The notes under the pieces were generated by a model. That model did no database searches. It had not been told where the DNA came from and worked only from the letters and a program-made list of their open reading frames with translations. The translations under genes and the position numbers were made by a program. From Phallusia mammillata (lineage: Eukaryota > Chordata > Ascidiacea > Phlebobranchia > Ascidiidae), in the NCBI GenBank assembly GCA_003260075.1, contig QLIY01000062.1, forward strand, positions 144,626-208,625: a DNA stretch of 64,000 nucleotides. The letters are read 5' to 3'. This document shows, one piece after another, positions 1-11,766 of this stretch. Numbering within the stretch: the stretch's first letter is position 1; each line of letters opens with the position of its first letter.

Positions 1-800
1 CTTACTACGTCAAATTATAGTTGTAACAAACAGTAACGCTCCCCAATAACAAAAAAACTTTCCCGCCGTTGTTACCATTGCACCATACATCCATTGTTAC
101 GACATAACTGCCAACCTTGCGTGTGGCCTGCTTTCACGGTTTCCTTTGTTTCCCCACGTGTAGTGTGGTTAGTGTTTCAGCAGTATCTGAGTCTGTGGTG
201 TATGCATTAAATTGGCTGTGATGAATAATTTTGTTTGGACTGTATTGTAGTTGCGACGTTCTTGATTGTATTTAATTTAGGTGGTCAAAAATCCGTTTTA
301 AATCACTGGATAAATACGCGATTAATGTATCGATTCACGAATCCGGCCCGCCAAGTACTTCATTTTCCCATATCAGGCCCGCCGACTGGAGAAGTTGCCC
401 GCCCCTGGTATAACTAATACCACAAAGTGCATCTACGTTTTTACTTCAAAATTGTATAGTTCTGTTTTGTTATCTAATTTTATACCAAATTGTCTACAGT
501 TCGGTTTGGTTCGGGTCTGTTTCGGGTCTGGTTCGGCTGTAGTTTATGCCCGGTTTGAGCCTAGTTTATGCCTTGTTTGGGTTTAGTTCATGTCTAGTTT
601 GAGCCTGGTTCGGGTCTGGTTCGTTTCTGGTTCGGGTCTGGTTCGGGTCTGGTTCGGGTCTGGTTCGGGTCTGGTTCGGGCTTAGTTTATGCCTGGTTCT
701 GGTTTGGTTTTGGAAATCTTAAGTAGTTAACGAACGGTTATAAACCTTTTCGACTGATCTTCCTCTTCTCCATTTGATTCAACTAACATTGTGTTGTCAG
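1..800. other. Upstream/intronic sequence before first visible SLC6 exon
   Basis: No SLC6 exon for TM1-TM3 can be recognised here, although the first visible exon (from 801) begins in extracellular loop 2. In the downstream paralogue the matching intron is only about 60 bp. The stretch is AT-rich apart from an 11-bp tandem repeat at about 486-712. The missing 5' exons must lie before position 1 or have been lost or misassembled. Confidence 0.6.
486..712. repeat. 11-bp minisatellite (GGTTCGGGTCT)n
   Basis: Tandem copies of an 11-mer, GGTTCGGGTCT, are cleanest at about 620-685. More diverged units with GTTTATGCC and GTTTGAGCC variants lie on both sides. Similar 'ttcgggcc' motifs recur at about 5520, 7300, 43740 and 44880, so this may derive from a dispersed repeat that expanded here. 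Confidence 0.75.
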
Positions 801-3372
801 ACAACCCTTGGAATACCAACTCATGCGTAACACTTGAACTGGTCAGGAACACTTCGCTGACCACATTCCTGTCCACTTCTAACCAATCGCTGGCATTCGC
901 TTATTCAAAGGAATCACTTTCTCAAGTTCAGTTTTGGAGGTAGCGTTATACAATAAAGAACCCTATCATCGTTATTTATCATCGAGTATTTGAGGATTTA
1001 ATATTGTTATCAGGAATTACGTTGCGAGAATTCCCAACACTTCCAATGCTCTAGACGGGGAGTTTAATTGGCCAATGCTGTGTGCTCTTATCGCTGCCGT
1101 TACTACAGTGTTCTTTGTTAATATTAGAGGAATCAAAACAAGTGGAAAGGTAGTTTTCACTCACAAATTTACGTTCTTGTTTTAAAAAGATTGTAGTTAG
1201 CAAAATCCTGCTAAAAGTTGTTATATTTCAAGGACATATTTTAAGATTTTGCTTTTTTTGTTCCCAGAAGCTGTACTTCTTTTATTTTAGGTCGTTTACT
1301 TCACTGCAACCTTCCCTTACGTCAGTTTGATCGCTCTGCTAATTAGAGGTGCCACACTGGATGGCGCAAGCATGGGAATTAGGGCTTATCTTCTTCCGGA
1401 TTTGTCGCAGCTCGCGAAAGCACAGGCAGGTTTTTATATGATTTTAAAACATTACATTAAACAACTTGACCATCGAAAAGCACTATTTTGCCATCTGTAG
1501 CAGTGCAGCGTTTCATAACGTTTCAACGTTGCGCAGTTATATCTGACTTGGTCATTGTTTAGTACTTAACTATCTCTTACTCCCGTCGAAATAAACTCAA
1601 CTCCTTGCACTGTAGGTTTGGGTGGACGCCGCCTCGCAAGCAGTCTACTCATATGGCATCGGCTTCGTAGCGCTAACTGCTATGGGTGGCTACAACAATT
1701 ACACGGACAGTTTCTACAGGTATGCACTTTGACAACATTTTGTAAAACAAATCTCGTTAAATTACCGCTGACTGTAGAATAAGTATTGCACTGAACATTT
1801 TGCATCCTACAGGCACTTCACTTTGTAACATATCTATTCGGATGATCGGAAATTCTGGTTAATCGGGCCATTTTTGGCAAATTTTAGTTTTAACCGATAT
1901 TTTGTTAAAATTTACTTCAAGTCCATTTAAGAGTGCCAACCAGAAATTTGGTTCAGGTTTCACAAAGTTTCCTACGTAACAGGTCTTCATTTTTCATTGC
2001 GGCCATCGGGACTGTGACGTCATTTACGATGGGTTTTGCCACCTTCAGTGTTCTCGGACATTTGTCACACGTCATGGGTGTCAACATTAATGACGTCGTG
2101 CAATCAGGTTCGAATTTGCCATCCGATACTAATTGAAACTATATCATATCTTAATGAAGCATAGTCTACAAAACCAAATTATACCTTTTAAACATTTAAA
2201 ATCTACTATTTGGTCGAGGTTAGGTTATACTGATTTTATGTAAATGCCCTTTTGCCCTATTCTAATTTGGGAGAAAAGCTTTGTCTAATTTTAACATGAT
2301 TTTTGAAAGCAGAACCATATTTAGTAACAGTAATCAGCATTGGCACAGCGAACCAAACAGGATATTATTCGTTAAAAATATTGTTTTTTTTGCAGGACCC
2401 GGTCTTGTCTTTCAAGTTCTTCCAGTAGCTTTGGGCCTTTTGCCTGCATCGCAAGTATGGTCTGCCCTCTTCTTTCTTATGATCTACTTCGTGGCAATCG
2501 ACAGTGCGGTTAGTAAACCTTTAAAGACAAAGCAGCTCAGAATTCTTACTATGCAAGACATAAGCGATTGTTAATGCCTGTGAAAAACATATGACATACA
2601 TTTCCTATTTACATAACGTTGTAGCGGCCTCTCTCACTACGATTATCGTGTTCTTGCATACTACAGCGAACCGGACAAATTGCCCTTTTCTCTGACTCTC
2701 GTCTTATACGGCATATTCGTACTTTGTGTTATTCTATTAAGGTACCTCGAATAAACACCTCGCTTTATTGGTGACCCCGACGTGATGTGAACACGCACAA
2801 CGTTACAATTCTTACAATAAATATACATAACCATATAGAAGAGTATGAGTGACATTTTCTTTTTATACCACGTTTTAGTTTGCCGAATTTGAGGGTCTTG
2901 TGACGATTTTGGGGGACGCTGTTCCGGGTCTGATTTCTACTCCCCTCCGAAGAGTGGCAACAAACACAGTGCTTGGCTTTGTATATTTTCTTGTATGTTC
3001 TTCACAACTATCTAAGGTAAACTTGATCTTAAATTTCACAGCTTATCTGCCCTTTGTTGATAATATGATGAGAATTGTTTTGTTTTTGTCAATAACAAGG
3101 GGGGATGACTTCTGCAAGAATTTATTACTTTTCACAGGTTATGTAACAATTTATTTTTTCAAAAATAAAACCTTGGATAGTACGGCCCCATGTGACAAAT
3201 TATTTTTTCCCCCCCCCCTTGTTGATAATATGATGAGAATTGTTTTGTTTTTGTCAATAACAAGGGCGGATGACTTCTGCAAGAATTTATCACTTTTCAC
3301 AGGTTATGTAACAAGTTATTTTTTGCAAAAATAAAACCTTGGATAGTACGGCCCCATGTGACAAATTATTTT

Positions 3373-3455
<83 letters not shown>

Positions 3456-4233
3456 TGAAACCGAACCCGCGTACCTGTTTCAGCGGTTTATTTCATTAAA
3501 CCCGAACCGCTAGTTTTTTTGTGAATCAAATTTTTGCTTTTGATTTTCAGCAAGGAATCTATATTTTTGAGTTGATCTTCTTCTACGGCGCATCAGGAAT
3601 ATCCTTGATTTTTATTGTTCTCGTCGAGACCATCGCGGTTGGCTGGTTGTGGGATGCTGCCCAATTCAAGCGTGATGTAAAACAAATGACCGGAAGTGAC
3701 CTTTCCCGATTCTTCATTTACTGCTACAAATACGTTACACCCCTTGTATCCCTGGTACCCATCTGTTATAAAACCCAATTGTCTTAAGTTGTTGTTTGAA
3801 AACTATAAAATTTTAAGTAAAAATTAAATCAATCTTTTGCCTTTGCCGGTTTTTGTTTTGTGATAACTTTTTTGTTTACAGTTTCTTTTGATTTTCTTTA
3901 TCATCAAATTTGAACCGCTGACTGTAGGAGATTTTGTGTATCCGGTATGGGCGACTGTGATTGGTTGGGGTATGGCTTTGTGTTCAATTCTTTGTATTCC
4001 TGCTGTCATGATTTATGTCATATTGAAAGGAAAGGGCACACTAAGAGAGGTAAAAGTCGCTATTGCAATATGTTTAGTGCTACATGCTTTGCACTATCAA
4101 ATAACTGTTTCAATTGCAGAGATTTCAAAGAGGTTTACGTCCCATCGCCGTCAAAAAACTTCCCGAAGACGACGAAGCAAAGTTGAAGATAACAGAAGTT
4201 CTTTTAGAAAAAAGAAACACAAGTGTATGTTAG
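801..4233 (+). CDS. SLC6-family Na+/Cl--dependent transporter, copy 1 (5'-partial)
   Basis: This is the C-terminal part (about 457 codons) of a plasma-membrane Na+/Cl--coupled neurotransmitter or amino-acid transporter. Ten exons join in frame: 801-939, 1014-1149, 1291-1425, 1616-1719, 1983-2107, 2396-2508, 2879-3016, 3551-3754, 3882-4049 and 4120-4233. The first starts at DNPWNTNSC in extracellular loop 2. Later hallmarks are [10 protein letters not shown], a TM5 segment [11 protein letters not shown], a TM6 region ending GGYNNY, a TM8 end AIDSA followed by FAEFEG, and FYGASGI in TM10. The tail ends EKRNTSVC. N-glycosylation sequons occur in loop 2 (NTS, NQS). All exon phases agree. The intron after 1425 has a GC donor (cag|gcaggt) where copy 2 has GT. 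TM1-TM3 are missing at the window edge, so substrate cannot be assigned. One intron carries the C-run duplication. Confidence 0.9.
2620..2798 (+). mobile_element. LTR-retrotransposon fragment in SLC6 intron
   Basis: The segment starts TGTAGCGG and contains a polyadenylation-type AATAAA at about 2750. It then shows TGGTGACCCCGACGTGAT, which looks like a tRNA primer-binding site just after an LTR end. It is bounded by a 5-bp direct repeat AACGT (2615-2619 and 2799-2803). The 3' end of the same putative LTR (gtacctcgaataaacacctcgct) recurs near 17367. No coding region remains. The assignment rests on the PBS-like motif and the short target duplication. Confidence 0.5.
3054..3373. repeat. Direct duplication around C10 run, then 82-nt C run
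   Basis: Copy 1 (3054-3208) and copy 2 (3219-3373) are nearly identical and are separated by exactly ten C (3209-3218). Copy 2 is followed by an 82-nt pure C run (3374-3455), after which the sequence is unrelated. It lies in an SLC6 intron. See the finding on homopolymer junctions. Confidence 0.9.
3374..3455. repeat. 82-nt poly-C tract
   Basis: Uninterrupted C run of 82 nt without a single substitution. No flanking duplication extends across it. Either a genuine hypervariable homopolymer or a filled assembly gap. Confidence 0.95.
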
Positions 4234-5156
4234 AGATATATTTATGCTAAAACAATGTGTGTTTTAATGATGTGCGGTAAACGTCAGTCCATAAAGGTGT
4301 ATTTTTTGCAGTGTTTGTGTGTATCCAGTTTACTATAGGTATGTGTTGCATATCGAATTGTGTTGTTGTTCAAAGTCAACCCAACGCTATAATCAAGCTT
4401 AGTTCTTTGTTTTGCAATGTAACTTTGTGCAAATTCCAAGAAAGTTACAACTTGCAAGGCAAGGTTTTTTTGGTCTATGCCTGATCCAGGTTGACAAGAG
4501 CGCTTGGTTTAATGGTGTTTCGATCTTTTTTTTATCGGTTATTTGATGTTGTACAACTGTAATAACTTGCCAGAAAAGTGTACACGTAAACAAACAACGG
4601 GGATAATGTGAACCAGCATGAAAGCCAAATTAAGCTCTAAAATTGAATCAATTCTTTTTGTGTTGGTTTATCGTATCCCCCCCCCCACTTGCCAGAAAAG
4701 TGTACACGTAAACAAACAACGGGGATAATGTGAATTGGTTTATCGTATTTTTTTATTAAGTACACTTATGTCGACGTTGTGGTTCGCTGCTTATAATTGG
4801 ATGCTCCTAAACTAAAGCATGTCTTGTACAAAAAAAATATATCTTAGTTTCACTCAATCAGTGAGCTCAGACCAAGGTTTTTAATTCAGTGTTGTAAGTT
4901 AGGCGGATGTTTCGTGTAGGTTCGATCTTAAGTTTGTAAACGGGTTTGATTCGTGCTTGACATTACCATACGCCCATACACTGCTTTACTTTTTCACTGG
5001 TCGGAAAATTTCACACAAAATAAGTGGTGGGTAAATATTTTTTTTTGATTGTTAAAATACTTGAACAGGAAACTGCATATGTTTTCATTATGTTCTGTCG
5101 GTCAGATTTAGTCTGTTGCCGTATAGTAGAGAACCAACTTTTCAGCAGGTGGATCA
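4234..5156. other. Intergenic spacer between the two SLC6 copies
   Basis: AT-rich sequence without a supported ORF. It holds the C10 junction duplication at 4565-4749. The promoter of copy 2 should lie here, but I see no clear TATA box. Confidence 0.6.
4565..4749. repeat. Direct duplication around C10 run
   Basis: Copy 1 (4565-4676) and copy 2 (4687-4749) flank exactly ten C (4677-4686). Copy 2 lacks an internal segment of copy 1 (about 50 bp) but matches at both ends. Confidence 0.85.
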
Positions 5157-8100
5157 ATGGCTGACATTAAAAATACGAACAGGTTAGTATATTTTATGAG
5201 CACATCTTGTTGGCTGAGCCTTTGTCAATCCCTAAAAATGTTTTTTACAGAGACAAGTGGGATCGACCAATTGAGTCATTTTTGTCTCAAATCGGATATT
5301 GTATTGGGTTTGGCAACTTATGGAGATTTCCATATTTATGTCAAAAGAATGGGGGAGGTAAGATAGTTGAATAATTACGGTAATTAGTTTAGGCGCGAAT
5401 GTTTTACGTCTCTTTGGAAAACGATAGTTTTTTTGTAATTTTGGACAAGGATGCATGACAAACGAATGCCTGGTTTAAAACTCCGAAGCATGAAATGTTT
5501 TAACATTAGCCTTTTCAAGTCGGGTTCGGGGTTAAGTTTGAATAAAGCGAGCCTTATTCAACCTGACTTGACTTTCGACTTTTATGTTGCAATTTCATCA
5601 ACTTACGGTCCTATTTCGGGCTTTGTTTAAAAACGTTTTGGGTTAAGGCTGGTTTTGGCCTTTGTTATTTAAGTGGTAGGACAATTTTTGGCATAACTTA
5701 CATTTCTTGTGTATTGTAGGGGTGTTTCTGATTCCCTATATTATTTCGCTGGTGGTGATTTCTATTCCTTTGTTTATTTTTGAAGTCGCACTTGGTCAAG
5801 TAACTCGCAAAGGTAAAATTGCAGCTTGGAATAGACTCCCCCTAATGAAGGTATGTTGCGCTTTTTTAATCAATTACCCAACTTTTGTTAAGGTTCCTAT
5901 CAGGTTCTTTGTTGCAGGGCATTGGATTTAGTTCAGGGGTTATTACAGTTTTTGTCTTGATAACCTACATGTTCGTGATGGCTTGGGGAATTTTGTACTT
6001 TGGACATTCTTTGACAACTGGTCTGCTTCCGTGGACCACTTGCGGTAAACCAAGATCAACTATATGTGAATAATCCTGTAACATTACCAAATTTGCTTTT
6101 GTAGACAACCCATGGAATACTAATTCATGTATAACACTTAATTCTATGCTAACGAGCAATCACAACATTTCATTGACTGTTAATCAATCACTTATAACCA
6201 GATACGCGAAGGAATCTCTTCCACAAGTCCAGTTTTGGAGGTTAGATTTTAGATAGCAGGCAAAAAACTATAACTTATTGCAAAAACGGTTTAGAAATTA
6301 CGTGTTGAGAATTCCAAACCAGGCCAGCGGGTTAGACGGAGACTTCAATTGGCCAGTCTTTTGTTGCCTTATTGCTGCCTATATCACAGTGTTTGTTGTT
6401 ACTATGAAAGGAATCAAGTCCAGTGGCAAGGTAATTTTTTTTGAAAGTAAAAAATAAACAAATCGTTTCTCGAATAACAAAACAATAGCATAATACGTAA
6501 AGGCCGATATATTTGCGAAAGCCTCGCTTAACTTAGATTTGATCATGTCATTTTAATCGTACAGATTATACGATAAATTTTACAAAGTGTTTAGTTGGCT
6601 AAAGTTTTGCCAACTCTTTCTTCTCTTTAGGTCGTTTATTTCACAGCAACCCTTCCCTATGTTATCTTAGTAGCTTTTCTGATACGCGGTGCGACGTTAG
6701 AGGGCGCCAGCATAGGCATTAAGGCTTTTCTTTTCCCAGATTTGTCAAAACTTGCAAAACCACAGGTAAAATGCAGCCAGTTAACAACAATAAGCAAGTA
6801 TTACTCTTTTGTTTTGTTTAAAGGTTTGGGCTGAGGCACTTTCCCAGGCGACTTATACATTCGGCATAGCAAACACTGCCCTGACTGCATTTGGCAGTTA
6901 CAACAATTTTAAACACAATTTTGTCAGGTAACCCCAAATGTTCAATTCACAATCAAAATATATTGCACACAAAATACATATATCCCTTACAACAACATCA
7001 ATTAACTGCTTTAACCGTACAGTCTTCAATTCTTATTAGCTCCTCTGTTTGGTAGATCTTCAATTATTGTGGTTGTGGTTGGATCATTGACGTCATTCAC
7101 AATGGGCCTCGCAACATTCAGTGTCCTCGGTCACCTTGCACACGCCATGAGTGTCAACATTACAGATGTTATGCAGTCAGGTATCCAGTTTTACGCTTCT
7201 ATATAGTTTCTTTCCAGGAAAGGCTGATACAATGTAAGGTTGTTCTGTGCAAACTTAAAACATTGCAGTCATTGATCTAATATTGTACGCCGGCCTAAAA
7301 TCGGAGCCCGAACCCAAAAGCAAAACAAGTTTTTAAAATAAGTGGGTTTTAGGTCCAAGATTTGGTGTCACAAATCTTGTCGAGTCTAAAGCCATGCTCG
7401 AATTAGGCCGTTTTTTTATTCAAACGTAGTCTGTACCCGACTTATATTCGATTCGAAATCAACTCAAAAAGCCCGGCGCGATCGTCGTAGCCGTTTTGTC
7501 TTGCTTTATAGCGACTAAGAATCTGTGAAAGCCTCTGACGTTGAAACAAAGTCTTAAAACAAAAACCTAAATCGACCACTTGTGTTTTTAAGTTACCTTT
7601 TATGAACAGGACCTGGGCTTGTGTTTCAAGTGTTTCCTGTGGCAGTCTCTATGATCCCTGCGCCACAGTTATATGGTCCGCTTTGTTCTTTCTGATGTTG
7701 TATTTGGTAGGAATTGACAAATAACTTTGTGTTGAATAAGGTTTTTAGTAAAGTTTGTTATTGTTTCTTAGTACTACGTGCAATCAAATCAATCAATTGT
7801 TTATTTGTTTCAGCGCCCAAGCATAATCATAGGTCAGATGACATGTAGGTAAACGTGTGAAATAAGGGTGGAAACAAAAAGGGTGCATTTTAATTATATT
7901 TTTTTGTTAAGTTTGCTGAGTTGGAGGGGCTAATGACGATTATCGGGGATGCTGTTCCGGGACTGATTTCTACTCCCCGCAGGCGAGCAGCAACCAACAC
8001 TGGACTTGGCTGTGTGTTTTTTGTTTTGAGCCTTCCCCAGCTATCAAAGGTAATAAAATATTCAAAGAATAATGTATCTATAGATTTTCTTGCTAACAGC

Positions 8101-8785
8101 AGTACCGAAATATTCTTGCTATCTCATTACTATCTTTCAATAATCTACATTTTCGAATTGACCAACTGGTATGGTGCTGCGGGCATCGCAATTATTTGGA
8201 TTGCTGTTAGCGAGACATTTGCGGTTGGTTGGTTGGTTGTGGGACGCGGATGAGTTTAGGTGTGATGTCAAACAGATGACCGATAGTAACCTTCCCATGT
8301 TCATTATTTACTCATACAAGTTGTTTACTCCTCTTGTGACACTGGTTGGTACCATATAAGTATTGTTTACATGTCAATTTTTGACGCCCATTCTGTAAGG
8401 ATAGAAAAAGTTGCTATTTTGTTAGTTCGTCTTGGTTTTCTTCATCATTAAATGGGAACCACTAACTGTTGGAGATTTCGTCTACCCGACGTGGGCAAAT
8501 GTGATTGGTTGGGTCATGTCCTTGTGTTCTGTACTCTGTATCCCATTTGGAATCGCCTTCGTCATTTGGAATGGAAAGGGGTCATTAAAAGAGGTATAAG
8601 ATCAATGCCGTTGCTCTGATCCCATCTCTTGTCAAATACGGTTGAACGGAATAATTTTGTTTGAACATTATCTTTGTTTGTGTCTACAGAGATTTTGCTA
8701 CGGTCTACGTCCCAGATGCAGAAAGGAGCATCCCGAATCCTTTCTATTGAAAAGACGAATGATTGCAGTAGATGTTGCCTTGTAG
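5157..8785 (+). pseudogene. SLC6-family transporter, copy 2 (disabled tandem paralogue)
   Basis: This is a tandem paralogue of copy 1, including the N-terminus missing there. Exons 5157-5182, 5251-5357, 5720-5850, 5918-6044, 6105-6240, 6295-6430, 6631-6765, 6824-6927 and 7056-7180 splice in frame. TM1 carries GFGNLWRFPY. The residue that is Asp in monoamine carriers is Gly here, pointing to an amino-acid/GABA-type ancestor. Lesions then appear. In exon 7610-7720 two extra bases near 7669-7673 shift the frame, and no donor follows the GID codons. The acceptor expected near 8140 is gone (ttcaataatc versus ttcagcaaggaatc in copy 1). A 4-bp slippage, (ggtt)4 at about 8223-8238, shifts the frame again. 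Exons 7912-8049, 8426-8593 and 8690-8785 still read open. It is either a young pseudogene or a gene with consensus errors; the lost splice sites favour a pseudogene. Confidence 0.8.
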
Positions 8786-8845
8786 ACCTTGTTTTTTTAC
8801 TACTGTGTTTTGTTGAGCATCGGACATGCGAGTGGTCATGTAAAC

Positions 8846-9643
8846 CAGTGGTCGTCAACCTATGGGTCGCGACCCCAAGTGGGGTCGCCTAAACTTTTTC
8901 TGGGGTCGCAGTAAGTCGCCGAATTTAATTTATTGCATTTTAAAATTGATAACAGAAAATGAAACTAATATTATGTTCTTTTAGATCGCAACTTTTGCTC
9001 TTGTTTTGTAGTACAGCTTGCTACCTCCTGTTGCAATTAAATCGTGGTAGTGGAAAAACAGAAAATGCCTTTATCGCGTAACAATGGGTTTGGACAATGT
9101 GTATTATGACTCAACACTATAAGTTTGTCTTATTTAAGGTGACACCAGAACGAGTGAATAGTTATTTATGCAACGTACCCAACTATGCCAAATTTTTCTA
9201 ATCCCGTTTTCAACCACGTGGCTGTGTGAAGCAGGATTTAGTGCAATGAGTGTATTAAAAACGAAACATCGTAATCGATTGGAAGTGGAGCATGACATGC
9301 GGTTAAGCTTGTGCAAAGTCAAGCCGTGGCTTCAAAAACTTGTGGACAGTATACAGGCGCAACCATCTCACTAACAGTGCAAACTAAATGTTGAACAATT
9401 TGACAAGTTTGTGTTCCGAAAATTGGGTTTATGTCTTAAATGAAACGCCTTAAAAACTTTTTTCGTAATACTTTTGTATCGCCATATTTGTTTGTAATTA
9501 TGTACAGTTTGTGTAATTGTTCTTTCGGTTCAGCATTACTTAAAACATTTTTCTCAGTGTTGAAAAAAATGGGGTCGCATGTAAATTCTGATTTCATTTT
9601 CCCTTAAATTGGGGTCGCCTATAAAAAAGGTTGAAGACCACTG
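8846..9643 (+). mobile_element. hAT transposon, internally deleted (798 bp)
   Basis: Terminal inverted repeats CAGTGGTCGTCAACC and GGTTGAAGACCACTG differ at one position. They are flanked by a perfect 8-bp target-site duplication ATGTAAAC (8838-8845 and 9644-9651), diagnostic of hAT elements. Sub-terminal GGGGTCGC motifs recur at both ends. The element holds only the C-terminal transposase segment at 9168-9374, so it is not autonomous. Confidence 0.95.
9168..9374 (+). pseudogene. hAT transposase C-terminal dimerisation domain remnant
   Basis: This 68-codon reading frame ends in a typical hAT dimerisation region: the motif LCEAGFSAM is followed by KTKHRNRL, a HDMRLSL helix and a QAQPSH tail. 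This pattern is known from transposases related to domesticated vertebrate ZBED5/SCAND3-type proteins. A stop lies just upstream in frame, and the BED zinc finger and DDE catalytic core are absent. It lies within the TIR-bounded element and is a relic of the element's own gene. Confidence 0.85.
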
Positions 9644-9826
9644 ATGTAAACCATCAGCTAAAATGTATCATATGGAAATGCCTATAAGCTTAGATAAACT
9701 TGACGCGAATTGCTTTTTAAGTGAAAACTACGTCCAACGGAACTGTATTTTATTTTGAGCTTAACTGTTGAGCCCTGTCAACGGATACTAATTTTCTATT
9801 CTACGTGAGCGAGGAACTCCTGAATA

Positions 9827-10115
9827 CCGTATTTTCGCCCTCGATTGTAAGCCGCATGTTGAGGTGTTAAAAAAATAATGTAAGCCGCCCTCGATTGTAA
9901 GCCGCACAATGGAATTGTAAATCCCAATAGAACGTATATCGACGTATAATCTGTACACGCATACATGTTTTAAACCCCAAATAATTTAAAATGTTGGAGT
10001 GAAGAAATAATTTCGGTCAAAAATTAAAATATAAGCCGCCCTCGATTGTAAGCCGCCCACGATTATAAGCCGCACAAACGGCAGCTAAAAAACAATATAA
10101 GCCGAGTAAATACGG
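9827..10115. mobile_element. MITE with CCGTATTT termini and 'taagccgc' repeats
   Basis: The 289-bp element starts CCGTATTTTCGCC and ends GAGTAAATACGG, an imperfect inverted terminal repeat. It is bounded by TA dinucleotides (9825-9826 and 10116-10117). Inside, the motif CCTCGATTGTAAGCCGC occurs three times in direct orientation, with further degenerate copies. A TA target suggests a Tc1/mariner-like or related origin, but the superfamily is uncertain. Confidence 0.65.
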
Positions 10116-10525
10116 TACATGTTTTTACAAACAGTCAGTATAGGCTATATGAGTTGCCTGACTCATTGAAAGTCTGATTATAACTTATATATTTTTTATT
10201 TTTCGGAAGTTTGCGAATTCTGTTTGGTTGAAACCTATTAGATTTAACTGAGTTGGACCCATTTGTCGGTGTTTCTTAGGAAAACACACGTGTTCGGGAC
10301 AGAAACATATTTAAAGTTGTCCACTCGTGAAACTGGAACACTTAATTTCGGCTCAATATAGAAGAGCAAAATAATAAACACACCTAACTTACAACAACAT
10401 TTCACTGCGGTTGGCAGTCTAAGCACAAGTTGGTGCACCCAAATGATGTTGGTCACGATGTTTAAGTTGCTTTCAAAACCCTACCTTACGACAAATCTTG
10501 TTAGGTATTCTTATTTGCTGGCACA

Positions 10526-10585
10526 ATGGAGCCAAAGAAAAATAATCAAAAAGCAAATGAAAAAGATACAAAACCAAGTTTTTCA
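10526..10585 (+). CDS. Possible first coding exon, Lys-rich
   Basis: An ATG in good context (cacaATGG) opens a 20-codon run starting MEPKKNNQKANEKDTKPSFS that stays open to a plausible donor (cag|gtttaa at 10587). No downstream exon is recognised, so this may be chance. It is listed because start context, lysine-rich composition and donor coincide. Confidence 0.22.
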
Positions 10586-11721
10586 GGTTTAATTTGTTTA
10601 AAATTATTATTAAACCAAGCAAAAGCATACGTATTACAAGTGCCAAATGCAGTAGGTTAGGCCTATACTACGCAACTTAAAGGCCGATGCACACACGATG
10701 CGATGGATGCGACTGCGATGAATGCGATTAACCGGCTCATTGCGATGGCGGCGACGTTGCATGCACACACAAAGCGATTTTTGCGCTAAACAAGCGCGCT
10801 ACATCTGGTTTAACTTAAACCCGATCCACACTGTATAATTGCTCGCCGGTATAAACTTTAATTTCTGCGTCATGCTTGGTTGACTGCCTTCGTGCTCTTG
10901 AATAGCTGACGACTTGATATGTACTTACTAAACAACCAATAAGGGTAACATGGATCCACCAATTGTAACTGTCCAACAAACCACCCAAGGCCACCCAATG
11001 GATTAACAACATCTTTGTATTACTTGACCAACTTTGTAGTTTTATCCAACAAACATTGCATGATATTTCTTTACTGAACAATAAACATAAAAGAAAACAA
11101 AAATAATTGTTCAATGGAACTGTTTGGATGGGTTACAGTAATGAAGGCATTTAGACACCGGAAATGTAATCAATTGTAAGTAAATAAATCATGTAAAAAA
11201 ATTGGAAGCAGTTTTAAAATAGCGTCCATTAAACAGTAAGCCTTATTTTGTCTTGACAATGTTTAGAAAAACATATTATTTTAGTCATTTCCTATACATG
11301 AACATGAGCATTTGCAAAAAATAAAACACCAAGGACAAAATGAAAGCAGACATGGTGAGCTGTTTGTGGCAGTTGATTTATGCTTCTATCATTGCTTGTC
11401 CAACCCTGTCATTTTATTCTTTTACATGGGAGGTTTCTATCTCTGAGAGTATTGATCAAAATCATCTGTTCTGTGGACACTGATTTGGTTTGTTGATGCA
11501 GGTGTAGTTGACACCTTCCACATCAAATGTAACCCAAAAGTTACATGTTAACCAAGTAGAAAGTAGCTAGTTTCAATGTTTCATCACAACACCCTTTCAG
11601 CTTGCACTTGAATTGGTACATTGTCAGGTGTGCTGCTCAAAAGAAACAAAAATATTCAGTTATGCAAATAAAATAACAAATATAAAACATCAAGAAAATT
11701 GGATTGTTTTANACGACCGAC

Positions 11722-11766
11722 CTTAGCAGTGATTGCTTCCTCATCAAAACGCACACGCTTTGACAT
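11722..11766 (-). CDS. Possible first coding exon (MSKRVRFDEEAITAK)
   Basis: On the minus strand an ATG opens 15 codons, MSKRVRFDEEAITAK, followed by a possible donor AAG|GTCGGT. An unresolved base lies ten bases further (11712). The charged N-terminus looks protein-like, but I cannot connect it to a second exon. Minus-strand acceptors near 11610 lead to frames that do not match. The product is unrecognised. Confidence 0.28.

Noticed and set aside
10815-11114. 99-codon minus-strand frame with hydrophobic stretches
   Set aside because: No start or splice evidence and no recognisable family; could be a chance frame, and it cannot be linked to the exon-like start at 11766.
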